Shown here: positions 18,792 to 28,984 of the stretch, piece after piece
Layout: every line of letters starts with the position of its first letter
Numbering within the stretch: position 1 is the first letter of the stretch
Source of the DNA: Paludibaculum fermentans
GTDB lineage: Bacteria > Acidobacteriota > Terriglobia > Bryobacterales > Bryobacteraceae
Direction: 5' to 3'
Assembly (NCBI RefSeq): GCF_015277775.1
Contig: NZ_CP063849.1
Coordinates: 8,323,501 to 8,387,500 of the forward strand
Length of the DNA: 64,000 nucleotides
Notes under the pieces: model-generated
What the model was told of the DNA's origin: nothing
What the model saw: only the letters and a program-made list of their open reading frames with translations
The model's database searches: none
Program-made: the position numbers and the translations under genes

Positions 18792-21463
18792 CCCACGTGC
18801 CCATGTGGCGGCGCTGGGCACGCATGTTTGGTGCGGACCCGGCTCGCGATGTCGAGGATGAACTGCAGTTCCACCTACTGATGAAGGTGGACGATCTGGT
18901 GGAGCAGGGCTGGCCTCGGGACGAGGCACGGAAGGAAGCCGAACGGCTATTCGGGGACTTGAGGAGCGTACGAGCCATGGGTGAACAAATGGGCCAGGAG
19001 ATGCAGAGGTCGAAGGATCGCCGGGATTACTGGGGCGAGTTCGGGCAGGATCTGCGCTACGCGTTGCGGACCCTGCGCAAGGAGCGCGGATTCGCCATCA
19101 TCAGCGTGCTGATTCTGGCCCTGGGCATCGCGGCCAACACAACGGTTTTCAGCGTGGTGAATGCAGTGCTGCTGCGGCCCCTGCCTTTCCCCGAGTCGCA
19201 GAATCTGGCGTGGCTGCGGGCGGACCGCGGGATGGATGAACAGGGCAAGGCGACAGCCGGGCTTTCCGCCGTGACCTATACGGTGGCGGCTTTTGAGGAG
19301 TACCAGCAGCACAACAAGTCGTTCCAGAGCGTGACCGGCTTCAATCCCTTCTACGGCAGCAGCGAATACACGATGACTGGCCGTGGAGAGCCTCGGCCCG
19401 TGGTGGCAGTGATGGTGGCCGAGAACTTCTTCCCGTTGCTTGGCGTGAGGCCGATGCTGGGGCGCCATTTTGTTCACGAGGAATGCGTGAAGGGCGGCCG
19501 CCTGGCGGCGCTGGTGAGTGAATCGATGTGGCGGAACCAGTTTGGGGCCGATCCCGGGCTGATCGGGCAGACCATCACGCTGAGCAAGATGGCCTACACG
19601 GTGGTCGGCGTTCTGCCTGCGAGTTTTGATTTCGGAGCGGTGTTTGCGCCGGGCCAGCGGATGGAATTGTTCATTCCTGCCCCGATGGCTGAGATTCGCA
19701 ACTGGGGCAACACCATCTCGATGTTCGGCCGCCTGAAGCCAGGGGTGACGGTGGCGCAGGCACAGGCGGAAGCCGATGTCCTGTTCCCGCAATTGCGCGA
19801 GGCGCACAAGGATTGGTACAGCGACTACGCTTCCACGGTGACCGGCCTGAAGGAGTTTGTGAGCGGCAAGCTGAAGCGGTCGCTGGTGATGCTGTGGTGC
19901 GCCGTGGGCCTGATCCTGCTGATTGTCTGCGTGAACCTGTCAAACCTGCAGATGGCGCGAGCGGCCGCGCGGAGCAAGGAGTTCGCCGTGCGTAGTGCGT
20001 TGGGTGCGGGCCGCGCGCGGCTTTGCCGCCAGCTATTGACCGAGAGCTTCGTGCTGGCGAGCGCCGGCGGGCTGCTTGGATTGGGGATGGCGTACGGGTT
20101 GACGTTTTACTTCGCCCACCAGGATTCCATTGCGCTGCCGTTGTTGAGCAGCGTGACGCTCGACTGGGTAGCGGTGGCCTGGACCATGGGCATCGCGCTG
20201 TCGGCCGCACTGGTGTTCGGCCTGGTGCCCGGGCTGCGGTTATACTCCGGCAACGTGCAGGAAGCGCTCAGGAGCAGCGGACAGGGCATGACCACGGGCC
20301 GGCGTCATGAGCGCATGCGGTCGACAATGGTCGTTTCCGAGATGGCCTTGGCTTGCGTGCTGCTGATCGGCTCCGGCCTGCTGCTGCGCAGTTTCCTCAA
20401 AGTCCTGGATGTCGATCTGGGCTTCCAACCCAGCCGGGCGGCGGTGATCAAGATCGACTTCGATGACGGGGGCAAGCTTGAGCGCCGCGGCCCGATCGTG
20501 CAGGAGATCCTGCGCAACATCAAGGAAATACCCGGCGTTGAATCAGCGGGCATCGTGGACATGCTGCCCCTGGGGCGAAACCGCTCGTGGGGCCTGACGG
20601 CCAAGGGCATGCAGTATCCGAAAGGCACTGAGATCGGCGCCATCGTGCGGATTGTGACGCCGGGTTATCTCGGGGTGATGGGGATGCGTCTGCGCACCGG
20701 CCGGGATTTCACCTGGAGCGATGGACCGAAGAGCGATTCGGTGGTCATCATCAACGAAGCCGCCAGCCGCTATTACTGGCGCGGAGAGGACCCCATGAGC
20801 CGGCCGGCCAGCATCAACGGCCGGCAGGCCAAGGTGATCGGAGTGATCGCCGATGTTCGGGAGAACACGCTGGAGGACACGGCGGATCCGGAAATGTACC
20901 TGACAACGACCCAGGCCGATCCGGAAGGCGCGGAGTTGGTGATTCGCACCAGCCAGCGGCTGGAGTCGCTGGCGCCCGCCATCATGAGGACGCTGCGAAC
21001 GCTGAATCCAGGGCAGCCGGCAGCGGAACTGCGGCCGTTGCAGCACATCGTGGATCGCGCCGCGTCGCCTCGCAGGTTCTTCGTCATGCTGGTGACGAGC
21101 TTCGCGTTGCTGGGCCTGGTGCTGGCGTCGCTGGGGATTTACGGGGTGATCTCGTATTCGGTCACGCGGCAGACGCAGGAGATCGGCATCCGGATGGCGC
21201 TGGGCGCGAGCGGTGGACAGGTGCAGGCCAAAGTGATCGGGAACGCGCTGCGATTGGCCGTGGCGGGTGCGGCGCTGGGTGCGGTGGGTTCCTTCGTCAT
21301 CGCGCGCTCGATCGCCACGCTGCTCTACGGGACCGAGCCTTCCGATCCATTGACGTTCGTGGGCGTCATCCTCATGCTGTGCAGCGTGGCCTTGGCGGCC
21401 GGTTATATTCCGGCACGGCGCGCGTCGCGGATCCATCCCATGACGGCGCTGCGCGAGGGCTGA
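18788..21463 (+). CDS. ADOP-type duplicated permease (MacB/FtsX family), second copy
   Basis: An 891-residue relative of the first permease. Its N-terminus WARMFGADPARDVEDELQFHL and the following helix (FAIISVLILALGIAANTTVFSV) correspond to the same parts of copy one. Two MacB-core/FtsX units follow; the first FtsX triplet contains LLIVCVNLSNLQMARAAARS, the second SLGIYGVISYSVTRQTQEIG. No ATPase is adjacent. The ATG at 18788 is fixed by the overlap with padR. The first 24 codons of the longer open frame lie inside padR and are not used. Regulator-permease architecture is identical in both pairs, but the pairs are on opposite strands 5 kb apart. Confidence 0.9.
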   Translation: MTHVPMWRRWARMFGADPARDVEDELQFHLLMKVDDLVEQGWPRDEARKEAERLFGDLRSVRAMGEQMGQEMQRSKDRRDYWGEFGQDLRYALRTLRKERGFAIISVLILALGIAANTTVFSVVNAVLLRPLPFPESQNLAWLRADRGMDEQGKATAGLSAVTYTVAAFEEYQQHNKSFQSVTGFNPFYGSSEYTMTGRGEPRPVVAVMVAENFFPLLGVRPMLGRHFVHEECVKGGRLAALVSESMWRNQFGADPGLIGQTITLSKMAYTVVGVLPASFDFGAVFAPGQRMELFIPAPMAEIRNWGNTISMFGRLKPGVTVAQAQAEADVLFPQLREAHKDWYSDYASTVTGLKEFVSGKLKRSLVMLWCAVGLILLIVCVNLSNLQMARAAARSKEFAVRSALGAGRARLCRQLLTESFVLASAGGLLGLGMAYGLTFYFAHQDSIALPLLSSVTLDWVAVAWTMGIALSAALVFGLVPGLRLYSGNVQEALRSSGQGMTTGRRHERMRSTMVVSEMALACVLLIGSGLLLRSFLKVLDVDLGFQPSRAAVIKIDFDDGGKLERRGPIVQEILRNIKEIPGVESAGIVDMLPLGRNRSWGLTAKGMQYPKGTEIGAIVRIVTPGYLGVMGMRLRTGRDFTWSDGPKSDSVVIINEAASRYYWRGEDPMSRPASINGRQAKVIGVIADVRENTLEDTADPEMYLTTTQADPEGAELVIRTSQRLESLAPAIMRTLRTLNPGQPAAELRPLQHIVDRAASPRRFFVMLVTSFALLGLVLASLGIYGVISYSVTRQTQEIGIRMALGASGGQVQAKVIGNALRLAVAGAALGAVGSFVIARSIATLLYGTEPSDPLTFVGVILMLCSVALAAGYIPARRASRIHPMTALREG

Positions 21464-21539
21464 CCGGCCTGGGTGGGGCGCACGGGCGTTGCGGTGAGGA
21501 TCGCCGCAATGCTGGAATGGTCGAGGCTCCGGCCAGTCT

Positions 21540-22796
21540 ATGTTCTCCATCTGCCTGCCCAGGTCAACAAATTTCAGTTCAGCGGCAGGCCATTGCGCCG
21601 GTGTTGTGCGCCTGGCTGCCGTGCTGTTCCTCTGTCTGGAACTAATGGCCCAGCGCAAAGGGCGGCGCTATCCGGCCGGAATCGACGGGGCAGGGAATTC
21701 GCTGACCGTGGTCGAGGTCAGCTATCCCAAGCGTGCCCCGAATAATGCCCGGTGCCTGCCGGGCACGGAGTATGTGCTGGAGAAGGCTCATGACGGGCGG
21801 GTCGTCTCGGCGGAGACTGTAGTGAGGTTGTGCCAGACGGAGGACCAGGCCGAAATCACTGTGTCGGTAGAGCCAAACAGGATCGAGGTCAATCGCAACG
21901 GCGGGACTCAGGCCGGATACTTCAAGATCCACGCCTATCAGTTGTCACCGTGGCGGCCTGTCTCGATGGACGACTGCTCGTTCTATGGCAGCGGCGAGCA
22001 TACGTTAGAGCAGTGGGACTTCCTGACGTTGCGGGGTGAGGCCTGGTATCGGTCTGCCGAGGGCGAAGAGGTTGGCATTTGCGAAGCCAGTGCCACTCTG
22101 CCCCGGTATCTGATCGTGCCCAGTGTTGCCGCCGATGCCGCCGAACTTGAGAAGGGGCGAGGGCGCTTGGGCTCGTGTGCCATGTCGCTGGACTCGAGCG
22201 GCAAGCACGGTTTCGTCACCTGGGGTAAGCCGGATCCGCGCGATCCGTTGGAGGTGAAGCTGTTGCAGGCGGGCAAGGGCGTCCTGCTGGCCCAGGTGGT
22301 TGATGCGGGACGGACCACGGCACCGGCGCGATCCTGGGTGATGGCCGATCACCTGGAGGTCTGGATGGGCTCCCGGTTGGAGGGAGCGGGCGAGGACGAG
22401 GTCTGGCAATTCGGGATCCCGTTGGACGAAGGACCTGTGCAGGTGGGCTACGGCAAGCCACGCCGGCTCCCTGTCGTGCGGCGCTGGAAGGCGAACCTGC
22501 CGGATGGACGAGCGGCGACCCTGCTGCGTGTGGAGTTGCCGCCCCAGCCCAACCAATACAGCGATGGATTGACTGTGAGTTACAGCCAGGGCGAACAGGG
22601 CCGCGCGCAGAAACGAATGATCGCGACCAGCCGGGTGAAGCGCGGGGTGGGGTCCACGATGGGCAGGAGTGGTTCGGTCCTGATCCACAACTCGGTGGAC
22701 GATCATGTGACCTGCGGGCTGGTGAACGGTGCGCTGGAGATCACGGGAGCGAAGAAGAAGCCTCTGGTTGTGCCGGAGTTTCCGGTGAACCGCTAG
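21540..22796 (+). CDS. secreted protein of unknown function
   Basis: A protein of up to 418 residues. An ATG at 21540 and an in-frame GTG at 21606 are both possible; the GTG directly precedes a compact signal peptide (RLAAVLFLCLELMAQ). The rest is rich in beta-strand-like segments, with six or so scattered cysteines (for example NNARCLPGTEY, DDCSFYGSGEH, GICEASATL) that could form disulfides after export. No catalytic motif or repeat is visible and I do not recognise the family. It follows the permease gene by 76 bp in the same direction. Confidence 0.65.
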   Translation: MFSICLPRSTNFSSAAGHCAGVVRLAAVLFLCLELMAQRKGRRYPAGIDGAGNSLTVVEVSYPKRAPNNARCLPGTEYVLEKAHDGRVVSAETVVRLCQTEDQAEITVSVEPNRIEVNRNGGTQAGYFKIHAYQLSPWRPVSMDDCSFYGSGEHTLEQWDFLTLRGEAWYRSAEGEEVGICEASATLPRYLIVPSVAADAAELEKGRGRLGSCAMSLDSSGKHGFVTWGKPDPRDPLEVKLLQAGKGVLLAQVVDAGRTTAPARSWVMADHLEVWMGSRLEGAGEDEVWQFGIPLDEGPVQVGYGKPRRLPVVRRWKANLPDGRAATLLRVELPPQPNQYSDGLTVSYSQGEQGRAQKRMIATSRVKRGVGSTMGRSGSVLIHNSVDDHVTCGLVNGALEITGAKKKPLVVPEFPVNR

Positions 22797-22896
22797 GTCT
22801 TCCCGCGTGGGCTTGGGCCGCGCGGGGCCGCCGCCGAAAGTATGATGGGAGCCTGGGTTCATCGCCCGCATTCTCACCACGAAGAGAGCTTACGCC

Positions 22897-24036
22897 ATGC
22901 CTGCTTGCCGTTCCGGCCGTGCTGTTCCCCTGTTCTCCGTGCTGGCTATCGCGGCCTGCGCGCTTTCCGCACAGACGGCGGAGCGCCCCGCCTTGCCTCC
23001 GCTGCCGGCGCCGATCGGCGTGCCGAAGCCGGGTCCGGTGACCGATGCGCCCTACGCGCCCCAGCCCATCCTGCAGGGCGGTGTCGTGGTGCCGCTGTAT
23101 CCACCGGGTTCGCCGTTCCTGAAGATGGACCGGGTGCGTGAGGCCGAGCAGTACAACCTCAGCCAGACCGTGCCCGGCCGAATCAACAGCATCGTCAACA
23201 TCCACAATCCTTCGATTGAAGTACACACGGTGGATCGCAGCATCAATACTGGGGCGGCAGTGATCGTGGTGGCGGGCGGTGGTCACAACACGCTGAATGT
23301 CGGCAGCGAGGCGGCGGACTTCGTGCCGTTCTTCTATAACTACGGCATCAATACGGTGATCCTGAGAAACCGGCTGCGGCGTGACGGCTACAATCCGCAG
23401 ACCGAGGCGGTCTACGACACGCTGCAGGCCATTCGCCTGGTGCGCGCCTACGCGAAGGAGTGGAATCTGGACCCCAACCGGATCGGGGTCATGGGTTTCT
23501 CAGCGGGGGCGGAACTGACGGCCGCCGCGGCAGTGCGGTTCGACGAATTCGACAAAGCCAACAATGCGGCGGGCGATCCGCTGGCCGGTATCACGTCCCG
23601 GCCGGATTTCGACGGGATCATCTATCCGGGACCTTCGCCCTTCGCGAAGAATCGAGTGGCTCCGGCGATTCCCCGCAATGTCTCGCCGGCGTTCCTGGTG
23701 TGCGGCGGTTCGGGCGACCGGGTCCACGCAATCTGGGCCATGGAGTACTACAACGCGATGCTGGCGTTGGGCGTGCCGAACATCGAGATGCACTTGTACG
23801 GCAATGGGAGGCATCCGGGCGATCCGCTACCGGACGGAACGCGCATGACCGGCGGGTTGACCGACCGCAATCACACGCCGTTTGGTACATGGCAGTTCCG
23901 GTTCATCGACTGGTTCCGAGATTTGGGTTTCCTGCAGAAGCCGGGTGTAGAGACCAAGGCGGCGCACGATGTGGCCGTGTTTGTCACTCAACCTCCCATT
24001 GTCGACAGGCCCGCCACCGCGCCGGCCAAACCGTAG
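22897..24036 (+). CDS. secreted alpha/beta-hydrolase, esterase-like
   Basis: A 379-residue alpha/beta-hydrolase with a signal peptide ending near AQTAE. The oxyanion region is AAVIVVAGGGHNTLN. The nucleophile elbow is GFSAG with Ser202. A plausible acid (CGGSGDRVHA) and the histidine in GNGRHPGD follow in the expected order. This matches the dienelactone-hydrolase/acetyl-esterase branch used on polysaccharide esters. The preceding proline-rich segment (residues 30-75) may be a linker. It lies 100 bp after the unknown secreted protein on the same strand. Confidence 0.82.
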   Translation: MPACRSGRAVPLFSVLAIAACALSAQTAERPALPPLPAPIGVPKPGPVTDAPYAPQPILQGGVVVPLYPPGSPFLKMDRVREAEQYNLSQTVPGRINSIVNIHNPSIEVHTVDRSINTGAAVIVVAGGGHNTLNVGSEAADFVPFFYNYGINTVILRNRLRRDGYNPQTEAVYDTLQAIRLVRAYAKEWNLDPNRIGVMGFSAGAELTAAAAVRFDEFDKANNAAGDPLAGITSRPDFDGIIYPGPSPFAKNRVAPAIPRNVSPAFLVCGGSGDRVHAIWAMEYYNAMLALGVPNIEMHLYGNGRHPGDPLPDGTRMTGGLTDRNHTPFGTWQFRFIDWFRDLGFLQKPGVETKAAHDVAVFVTQPPIVDRPATAPAKP

Positions 24037-24095
24037 CTGTGGAAGCGTTGAACACCCAAGCGGGATTGATGGAGTTTCAGGATTAGGTGCTCTCG

Positions 24096-24166
24096 CGGGG
24101 CACACCGGATTCAATCGCCGGACGATACCGCACCCTGCGTCGAATGCGAAACGGAGGTGTGCCCCG
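24096..24166. repeat. 11-bp perfect inverted repeat between convergent genes
   Basis: CGGGGCACACC at 24096-24106 pairs perfectly with 24156-24166. The 49-bp loop contains the last codons of the cusA-like gene. Lying between the ends of the convergent hydrolase and efflux-pump genes, it could serve as a shared 3' structure. The long loop makes it a weak terminator. Confidence 0.35.
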
Positions 24167-27100
24167 TTTCCGCAAGCACTTCAAAAGGCGGCGTGTGCCA
24201 GCCTCCGCTGAACGCACCCGCGTCCGGCAGCTGTCTTGATTTCCACAAGTCGTAGAGCACGGGATAGACGATCAGTTCTATGAGGAAGGACGAGGCGAGT
24301 CCGCCGACCATCGGCGCGGCAATGCGCTTCATCACTTCCGATCCTGTCCCCGTGGACCAGAGTACCGGCACCAATCCGATGAACATGGTGGCTACCGTCA
24401 TGAACTTGGGCCGGATGCGCCGTACGGCTCCGCCTAGAATCGCCTGCCGCAAGTCGCTTCTGGTTCGCAGGCGGCCGGAGGCCTTTCTGGCTTCGTACGC
24501 CAGATCCAGGTACATCACCATGAACGTACCGGTTTCCGCATCCACCCCCAGCAGGGCGATCATGCCGACCCAGACGGCCGGGCTCATCGGGTAGCCCAGA
24601 AGGTACAGGCTCCAGATCGCTCCTATAGCGGAGAAGGGTACGGCCAGGAGGACGAGCGCCGTCCTGCCGAGCGAGCCGGTGTTCCAATACAGAAGGATTG
24701 CGATGAGCAACAGCGTCAGCGGAACCACCTGCCTGAGCCGCTGGCTCAACCGCTGATACGACTCATACTGGCCGCTCCACAGCAGCGTATAGCCGCCTGG
24801 CAGCTTGAGTTTGGCCCCCAGGAGAGCTTCCGCTTCGGCGACGTACTCTTGCGGATCGCGGCCTTCGAGGTCGATGTAGACATAGCCGGTCAGCAGCCCA
24901 TTCTCGTCGCGAATCATGGCTGGGCCCTGCGTAGTCTGAACCCTGGCCAGTTGGCCCAGTGGTACGCTCTTGCTGCCTTCCCCTCCGCTGACCGGCACGC
25001 GGCGCAGGGCGTCCAAATCCTCGCGCCAGTCCCGCGGCAGGCGCACGTTTACCGGGTAGCGGGCCCGGCCCTGGATCACCGTTGTGACATTTTCGCCACC
25101 GATAGAGTTCTCTACAGCGACCTGCGCGTCTTCCATGTTGATGCCAGCGGCGGCGAGTTCCCGGCGATCCCAGTCGATATCCACATACCGGCCGTCGTTG
25201 ACACGCTCGGCAAAGACGCTGCGCGTCCCGGCTACGGGTCTCAATACCTCCTCGGCTTGCGCACCCAGATCCTGAATTACCTGCAAGTCGGCGCCGGAGA
25301 TCTTCAGTCCGAGGGGGCTTCGCATGCCGGTGGCCAGCATGTCGATACGCCCTCGGATGGGCATGGTCCAGGAATTTGCAATACCGGGCAGGCGCAACGC
25401 GGTATCCAGTTTGCCAATTAGTTCCTTCTGGGACATGCGATCGGAAGTGATGCGCCGGAACAGCGGCTTGAGCCAGGCGGGCGCCCACGATGTGTACCAC
25501 GTGGGCTGTTCCGGCCACTGTTCACGAGGCTTCAACACGACCACCGTTTCCAGCATCGATAGCGGCGCGATGTCCGTGGCGGTATCGGCTCGCCCGGCCT
25601 TGCCAAGCACCTGGGCGATCTCCGGCATTCTCCGCAAGCGCGCGTCGGTGAGCTGAACAAGGCGCTTCGCCTGAGCAATTGAAATGCTGGCCACCGTTGA
25701 TGGCATATACAGCAGCACTCCCTCGTCCAGGGGCGGCATGAATTCAGAACCCAGGCGCCAGCAAAGCGGCGCTGTGAGCGCGGCGGCGGCTAGAATCGCC
25801 GCCAGGATGATGCCTTTCCGGTTCAAGGCATGAATCAAAGCGGGCTCGTAGAGGCGGATGAGAGTCCGGCTGAGGGGATGATGCTCCTCGTTGCGAACTC
25901 TGCTGCTAAGCAACGAGGCCATGCACCGGCCCGCCCTCCCGCCATGCCAATGCCGGCGCCCGAGGCGCGCAAACATCAGCCGGAGTGCCGGATCCAAAGT
26001 GATGGTCAGGAAGGCCGCGATCAGCATAGTCAGGCTTTTTGCGTAAGCCAGCGGGTGGAACAACCGACCCTCCTGGCCATCCAGCGCGAACACCGGCAGG
26101 AACGCGACCGCCATGATCAGCAAGGCAAAGAACGCCGGACGCGCCACTTCCTTCATGGCGCGGACAATCACGGCATCCTGATCGCCCACCGAGCCGGCTT
26201 CCTGCCACTCCTCCAGCCGCTTGTGGGTCTGTTCGACCACAACGATTGCAGCGTCGACCAATGCTCCGGTCGCAATGGCGATGCCTCCCAGGGACATGAC
26301 GTTCCAGGAAAGTCCCAGCAGGTGAAAGGGGCCGGCCACGGCCAGCACTGTCAGCGGGATCGTCAGGATGGGGATGATGGCACTTGCGGGATGCCAGAGA
26401 AACAGCAAAACGACCACCGCTACCGTAATGGCAATCTCCAACAAGGTCGTTCGCAAATTGTCGATGACGCGGCCGATCAGCTCCGAGCGGTCGTACACAG
26501 GCACGATGCGCACACCCGCCGGCAGGCCCGTTTGGATCTGTTCGAGCTTCATCTTAACGCCCCGTATCACATCCAGCGCGTTCGCGCCCTGGCGCATGAT
26601 GACGATTCCGGAGACCGTCTCTCCCCGGCCGTTGAGGTCAGCCAGGCCGCGCCGTATCTCAGGTCCTCTGGCCACCGTTCCAACGTCCTTCAATCGGACC
26701 GAACCCGTGCCTTCGCCGTCCGACACCACGACCTCTTCCAGGTCCTCTGGATTCTTCAGATAACCGCGGCCGCGCACCATGTACTCAGATCCGCCGAACT
26801 CCAGCAACCGGCCGCCCGTCTCGATGTTGCTGCGCCGAACTGCCTCCACGATTTTTGACATCGGCAAGCCGAGGGCGCGCAACCGGGCCGGATCGACGGT
26901 CACCTGGTACTGCGAAGTAAATCCGCCCACGGCGGCGACCTCGGCCACGCCAGGCACGGAACGCAGGTGATAGCGAAGAAAGAAGTCCTGCGTCGAGCGC
27001 AGTTCCGCCGGCGTCCGTTTGCCGGAGGCGTCGGTTACGGCGTACTGATAGATCCACCCCAGGCTTGTTGCGTCGGGCCCCAACTCCGTCCTGACGCCGG

Positions 27101-27464
27101 GCGGCAGGCTGGAGATGGCTCCGGCGAGATACTCCTGGGTGCGCGAGCGCGCCCAGTACAGATCAGTTCCATCCTCGAAGATCACATAGACAAAGGAGTA
27201 CCCAAAGTCAGAGATGCCCCGTACTGCCTTGACCTTCGGCGCGCCCAGCATGGCGGTGACGATGGGGTAAGTTACTTGGTCCTCGATGAGGTCCGGACTG
27301 CGATCCCAACGCGAGTACAGGATCACCTGGGTCTCACCGAGGTCCGGCAGGGCGTCGAGCGGGATCCGTCCCATGCTCCAGCAGCCCCACATCGCCAGGG
27401 CGAGAACCCCGCCCGCCACGGTTCCCCGCCGGCGGGCCGAGAAGTCGATGATCCGGTCAATCAT
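24111..27464 (-). CDS. cusA: heavy-metal efflux RND pump, CusA/CzcA type
   Basis: A 1117-residue inner-membrane RND transporter of the heavy-metal (HME) branch. It has the start MIDRIIDFSARR, the porter-domain segment RSPDLIEDQVTYPI, helix IV GGIAIATGALVDAAIVVVEQ, and the late helix segment GVDAETGTFMVMYLDLAYE. It uses the proton gradient to expel metal ions from periplasm or cytoplasm through a tripartite channel. Helix IV and the periplasmic methionines are more like monovalent-metal (Cu/Ag) pumps than like CzcA, but I cannot settle the metal by eye. Its ATG overlaps the end of the adaptor gene by 8 bp. No outer-membrane factor gene is in the window, so one must be supplied from elsewhere. 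Confidence 0.88.
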   Translation of the reverse strand: MIDRIIDFSARRRGTVAGGVLALAMWGCWSMGRIPLDALPDLGETQVILYSRWDRSPDLIEDQVTYPIVTAMLGAPKVKAVRGISDFGYSFVYVIFEDGTDLYWARSRTQEYLAGAISSLPPGVRTELGPDATSLGWIYQYAVTDASGKRTPAELRSTQDFFLRYHLRSVPGVAEVAAVGGFTSQYQVTVDPARLRALGLPMSKIVEAVRRSNIETGGRLLEFGGSEYMVRGRGYLKNPEDLEEVVVSDGEGTGSVRLKDVGTVARGPEIRRGLADLNGRGETVSGIVIMRQGANALDVIRGVKMKLEQIQTGLPAGVRIVPVYDRSELIGRVIDNLRTTLLEIAITVAVVVLLFLWHPASAIIPILTIPLTVLAVAGPFHLLGLSWNVMSLGGIAIATGALVDAAIVVVEQTHKRLEEWQEAGSVGDQDAVIVRAMKEVARPAFFALLIMAVAFLPVFALDGQEGRLFHPLAYAKSLTMLIAAFLTITLDPALRLMFARLGRRHWHGGRAGRCMASLLSSRVRNEEHHPLSRTLIRLYEPALIHALNRKGIILAAILAAAALTAPLCWRLGSEFMPPLDEGVLLYMPSTVASISIAQAKRLVQLTDARLRRMPEIAQVLGKAGRADTATDIAPLSMLETVVVLKPREQWPEQPTWYTSWAPAWLKPLFRRITSDRMSQKELIGKLDTALRLPGIANSWTMPIRGRIDMLATGMRSPLGLKISGADLQVIQDLGAQAEEVLRPVAGTRSVFAERVNDGRYVDIDWDRRELAAAGINMEDAQVAVENSIGGENVTTVIQGRARYPVNVRLPRDWREDLDALRRVPVSGGEGSKSVPLGQLARVQTTQGPAMIRDENGLLTGYVYIDLEGRDPQEYVAEAEALLGAKLKLPGGYTLLWSGQYESYQRLSQRLRQVVPLTLLLIAILLYWNTGSLGRTALVLLAVPFSAIGAIWSLYLLGYPMSPAVWVGMIALLGVDAETGTFMVMYLDLAYEARKASGRLRTRSDLRQAILGGAVRRIRPKFMTVATMFIGLVPVLWSTGTGSEVMKRIAAPMVGGLASSFLIELIVYPVLYDLWKSRQLPDAGAFSGGWHTPPFEVLAETGHTSVSHSTQGAVSSGD

Positions 27465-28935
27465 GCGCGTTGCCCGTGGCCCGGGTGAGTAGGATTCCGT
27501 GCGCTGTTTCGAACTTCCGTTTGCATTGTTCCGAGCAGAAGTAGTGGAGAGCCCCTCTCCACTGCACCGTCCGGGCGCCGGCAACCGTGATCGCCATGCC
27601 GCAGGAGAGATCCGTCACCATTTGCACTTCCCGGCCCGGTTCCGCCTTTGGATGGACTGGCTGCTTCAGGCGGCTCTCGGAATCGAGCAGGAACGCGCCG
27701 GCGGTCACGACCCGTTCGTCGAGGCGCAATCCGCTTCTGACCTCGACACGGCCGCGATCCTGCCTGCCGGTTTCAATGGCTCGCAACTCATACTGGCCGT
27801 CACCGCGAGCCACAAATGCCCGATTTCCTGAGCCTGAGTTCAGTACGGCGTCGGCCGGCAGCGTTGGGTTTGTACCGGCGGGCCAATCGAGGACAACACT
27901 CACCACCATTCCGGGCACAAGCCTGCGATCCGGGTTGTTGACCTCCAGTCGCACGCGCCCCGTACGTCCTTCCTGGTCGAACTGGGGAGCCACGGATGCG
28001 GCCTTCGCCTCGATTGGCGCAGTTCCGTCCAGCAGCACCTTTGCGCCCTGAACACTTCCACTCGCGGGGGTTTCGCGGCTGGAGAGTTCGGCCAGCACCC
28101 ACACGCGGGAAAGGTCGGCAATGCGGTACAGTTGGTCCCCTTTCATGAAGCGCTGTCCGACAGCGACGTTCCGCTCGATAATCTGGCCGGCTGCCGGTGA
28201 GGTCAGATCGATGTCGAGCATCTCCTGGCGGGTTCTCTCCAACTCCTCGATCTGTGCATCGCCCATGCCCGCGAAGCGCAAGTCATTCCTCGCTGTAGAG
28301 AGTTGACGTGCCGCCAGGGCGGACTGGCCCGGCTCGGCAGTAGCTTGTTTGCGAAGCCTCTCGGAAGACTCCAGCGCATAAACATAGGCCTGTTGCGGGG
28401 AGGCGAGATCCCGTCCATAGAAGGAGGCCAGTGGCTGACCTTGTTTTACACGGGTGCCCGTTTCGCCCGAGTAAACCCGGCGCACCCAGCCGTCCACTCC
28501 GGCTGAGACCCCAAATGTCAGTGCTTCGTCCGGGACCACTCGTCCAGCGGTCCGAATCTCCCTTGTTCCGGCGGGTTGCATCGTTTCTGTTTCGAGCTGG
28601 ATGACCTGTTCCTGCTCGGGCGTGAGGCGCACACTGCCTGGGCTCATGGCGGACGTTGCGGTGGGGCGGCCGTCCGAATAGACAGGTTCCAGGTCCATGC
28701 CGCAATCCGGCGCGGTACCTGGCCTGTCTGAGCGGTATTGCGGATGCATGGGGTCAACGTAGTAGAGGGCTTTGCGCCCGATACCCGATGTGGCGGCCGC
28801 TCCGGGATGGCTGGTTGCGCGTCCTGCAAAGAAGGCTACAACCACCATCCCGATTGCTGCCGGTACGGCTAACTTTCCGTGCCCGGCCGTGCGTCCTCCG
28901 AGTATGTGATCAGAACTATTGGACTTTAGAGCCAC
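27457..28935 (-). CDS. cusB: heavy-metal efflux periplasmic adaptor, CusB type, with metal-binding ends
   Basis: A 492-residue membrane-fusion protein. After an N-terminal anchor (residues 22-40) comes a heavy-metal-binding segment, YYVDPMHPQYRSD then DCGMDLEPVY (58-86). A barrel-sandwich/alpha-hairpin region with RVVPDEALTFGVSAGVDGWV and LASPQQAYVYALE follows. The last ~50 residues form a YHS/TRASH-like zinc-ribbon: DLSCGMAITV, then HYFCSEQCKRKFE. Having metal-binding modules at both ends is unusual; CusB proteins commonly carry the first only. It connects the RND pump to an outer-membrane channel and may deliver the metal. It lies 49 bp after the selenium-binding-protein-like gene on the same strand. 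Confidence 0.88.
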   Translation of the reverse strand: MALKSNSSDHILGGRTAGHGKLAVPAAIGMVVVAFFAGRATSHPGAAATSGIGRKALYYVDPMHPQYRSDRPGTAPDCGMDLEPVYSDGRPTATSAMSPGSVRLTPEQEQVIQLETETMQPAGTREIRTAGRVVPDEALTFGVSAGVDGWVRRVYSGETGTRVKQGQPLASFYGRDLASPQQAYVYALESSERLRKQATAEPGQSALAARQLSTARNDLRFAGMGDAQIEELERTRQEMLDIDLTSPAAGQIIERNVAVGQRFMKGDQLYRIADLSRVWVLAELSSRETPASGSVQGAKVLLDGTAPIEAKAASVAPQFDQEGRTGRVRLEVNNPDRRLVPGMVVSVVLDWPAGTNPTLPADAVLNSGSGNRAFVARGDGQYELRAIETGRQDRGRVEVRSGLRLDERVVTAGAFLLDSESRLKQPVHPKAEPGREVQMVTDLSCGMAITVAGARTVQWRGALHYFCSEQCKRKFETAHGILLTRATGNAHD

Positions 28936-28984
28936 GGCGTACTCCCTGGCTTGAGATTGCGGTTCGGTCCGGTTGACTGCGTGC

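Noticed and set aside
25830-26858. 342-codon plus-strand frame inside the efflux-pump gene
   Set aside because: Gln/His/Arg-rich shadow of the pump gene; no start signal.
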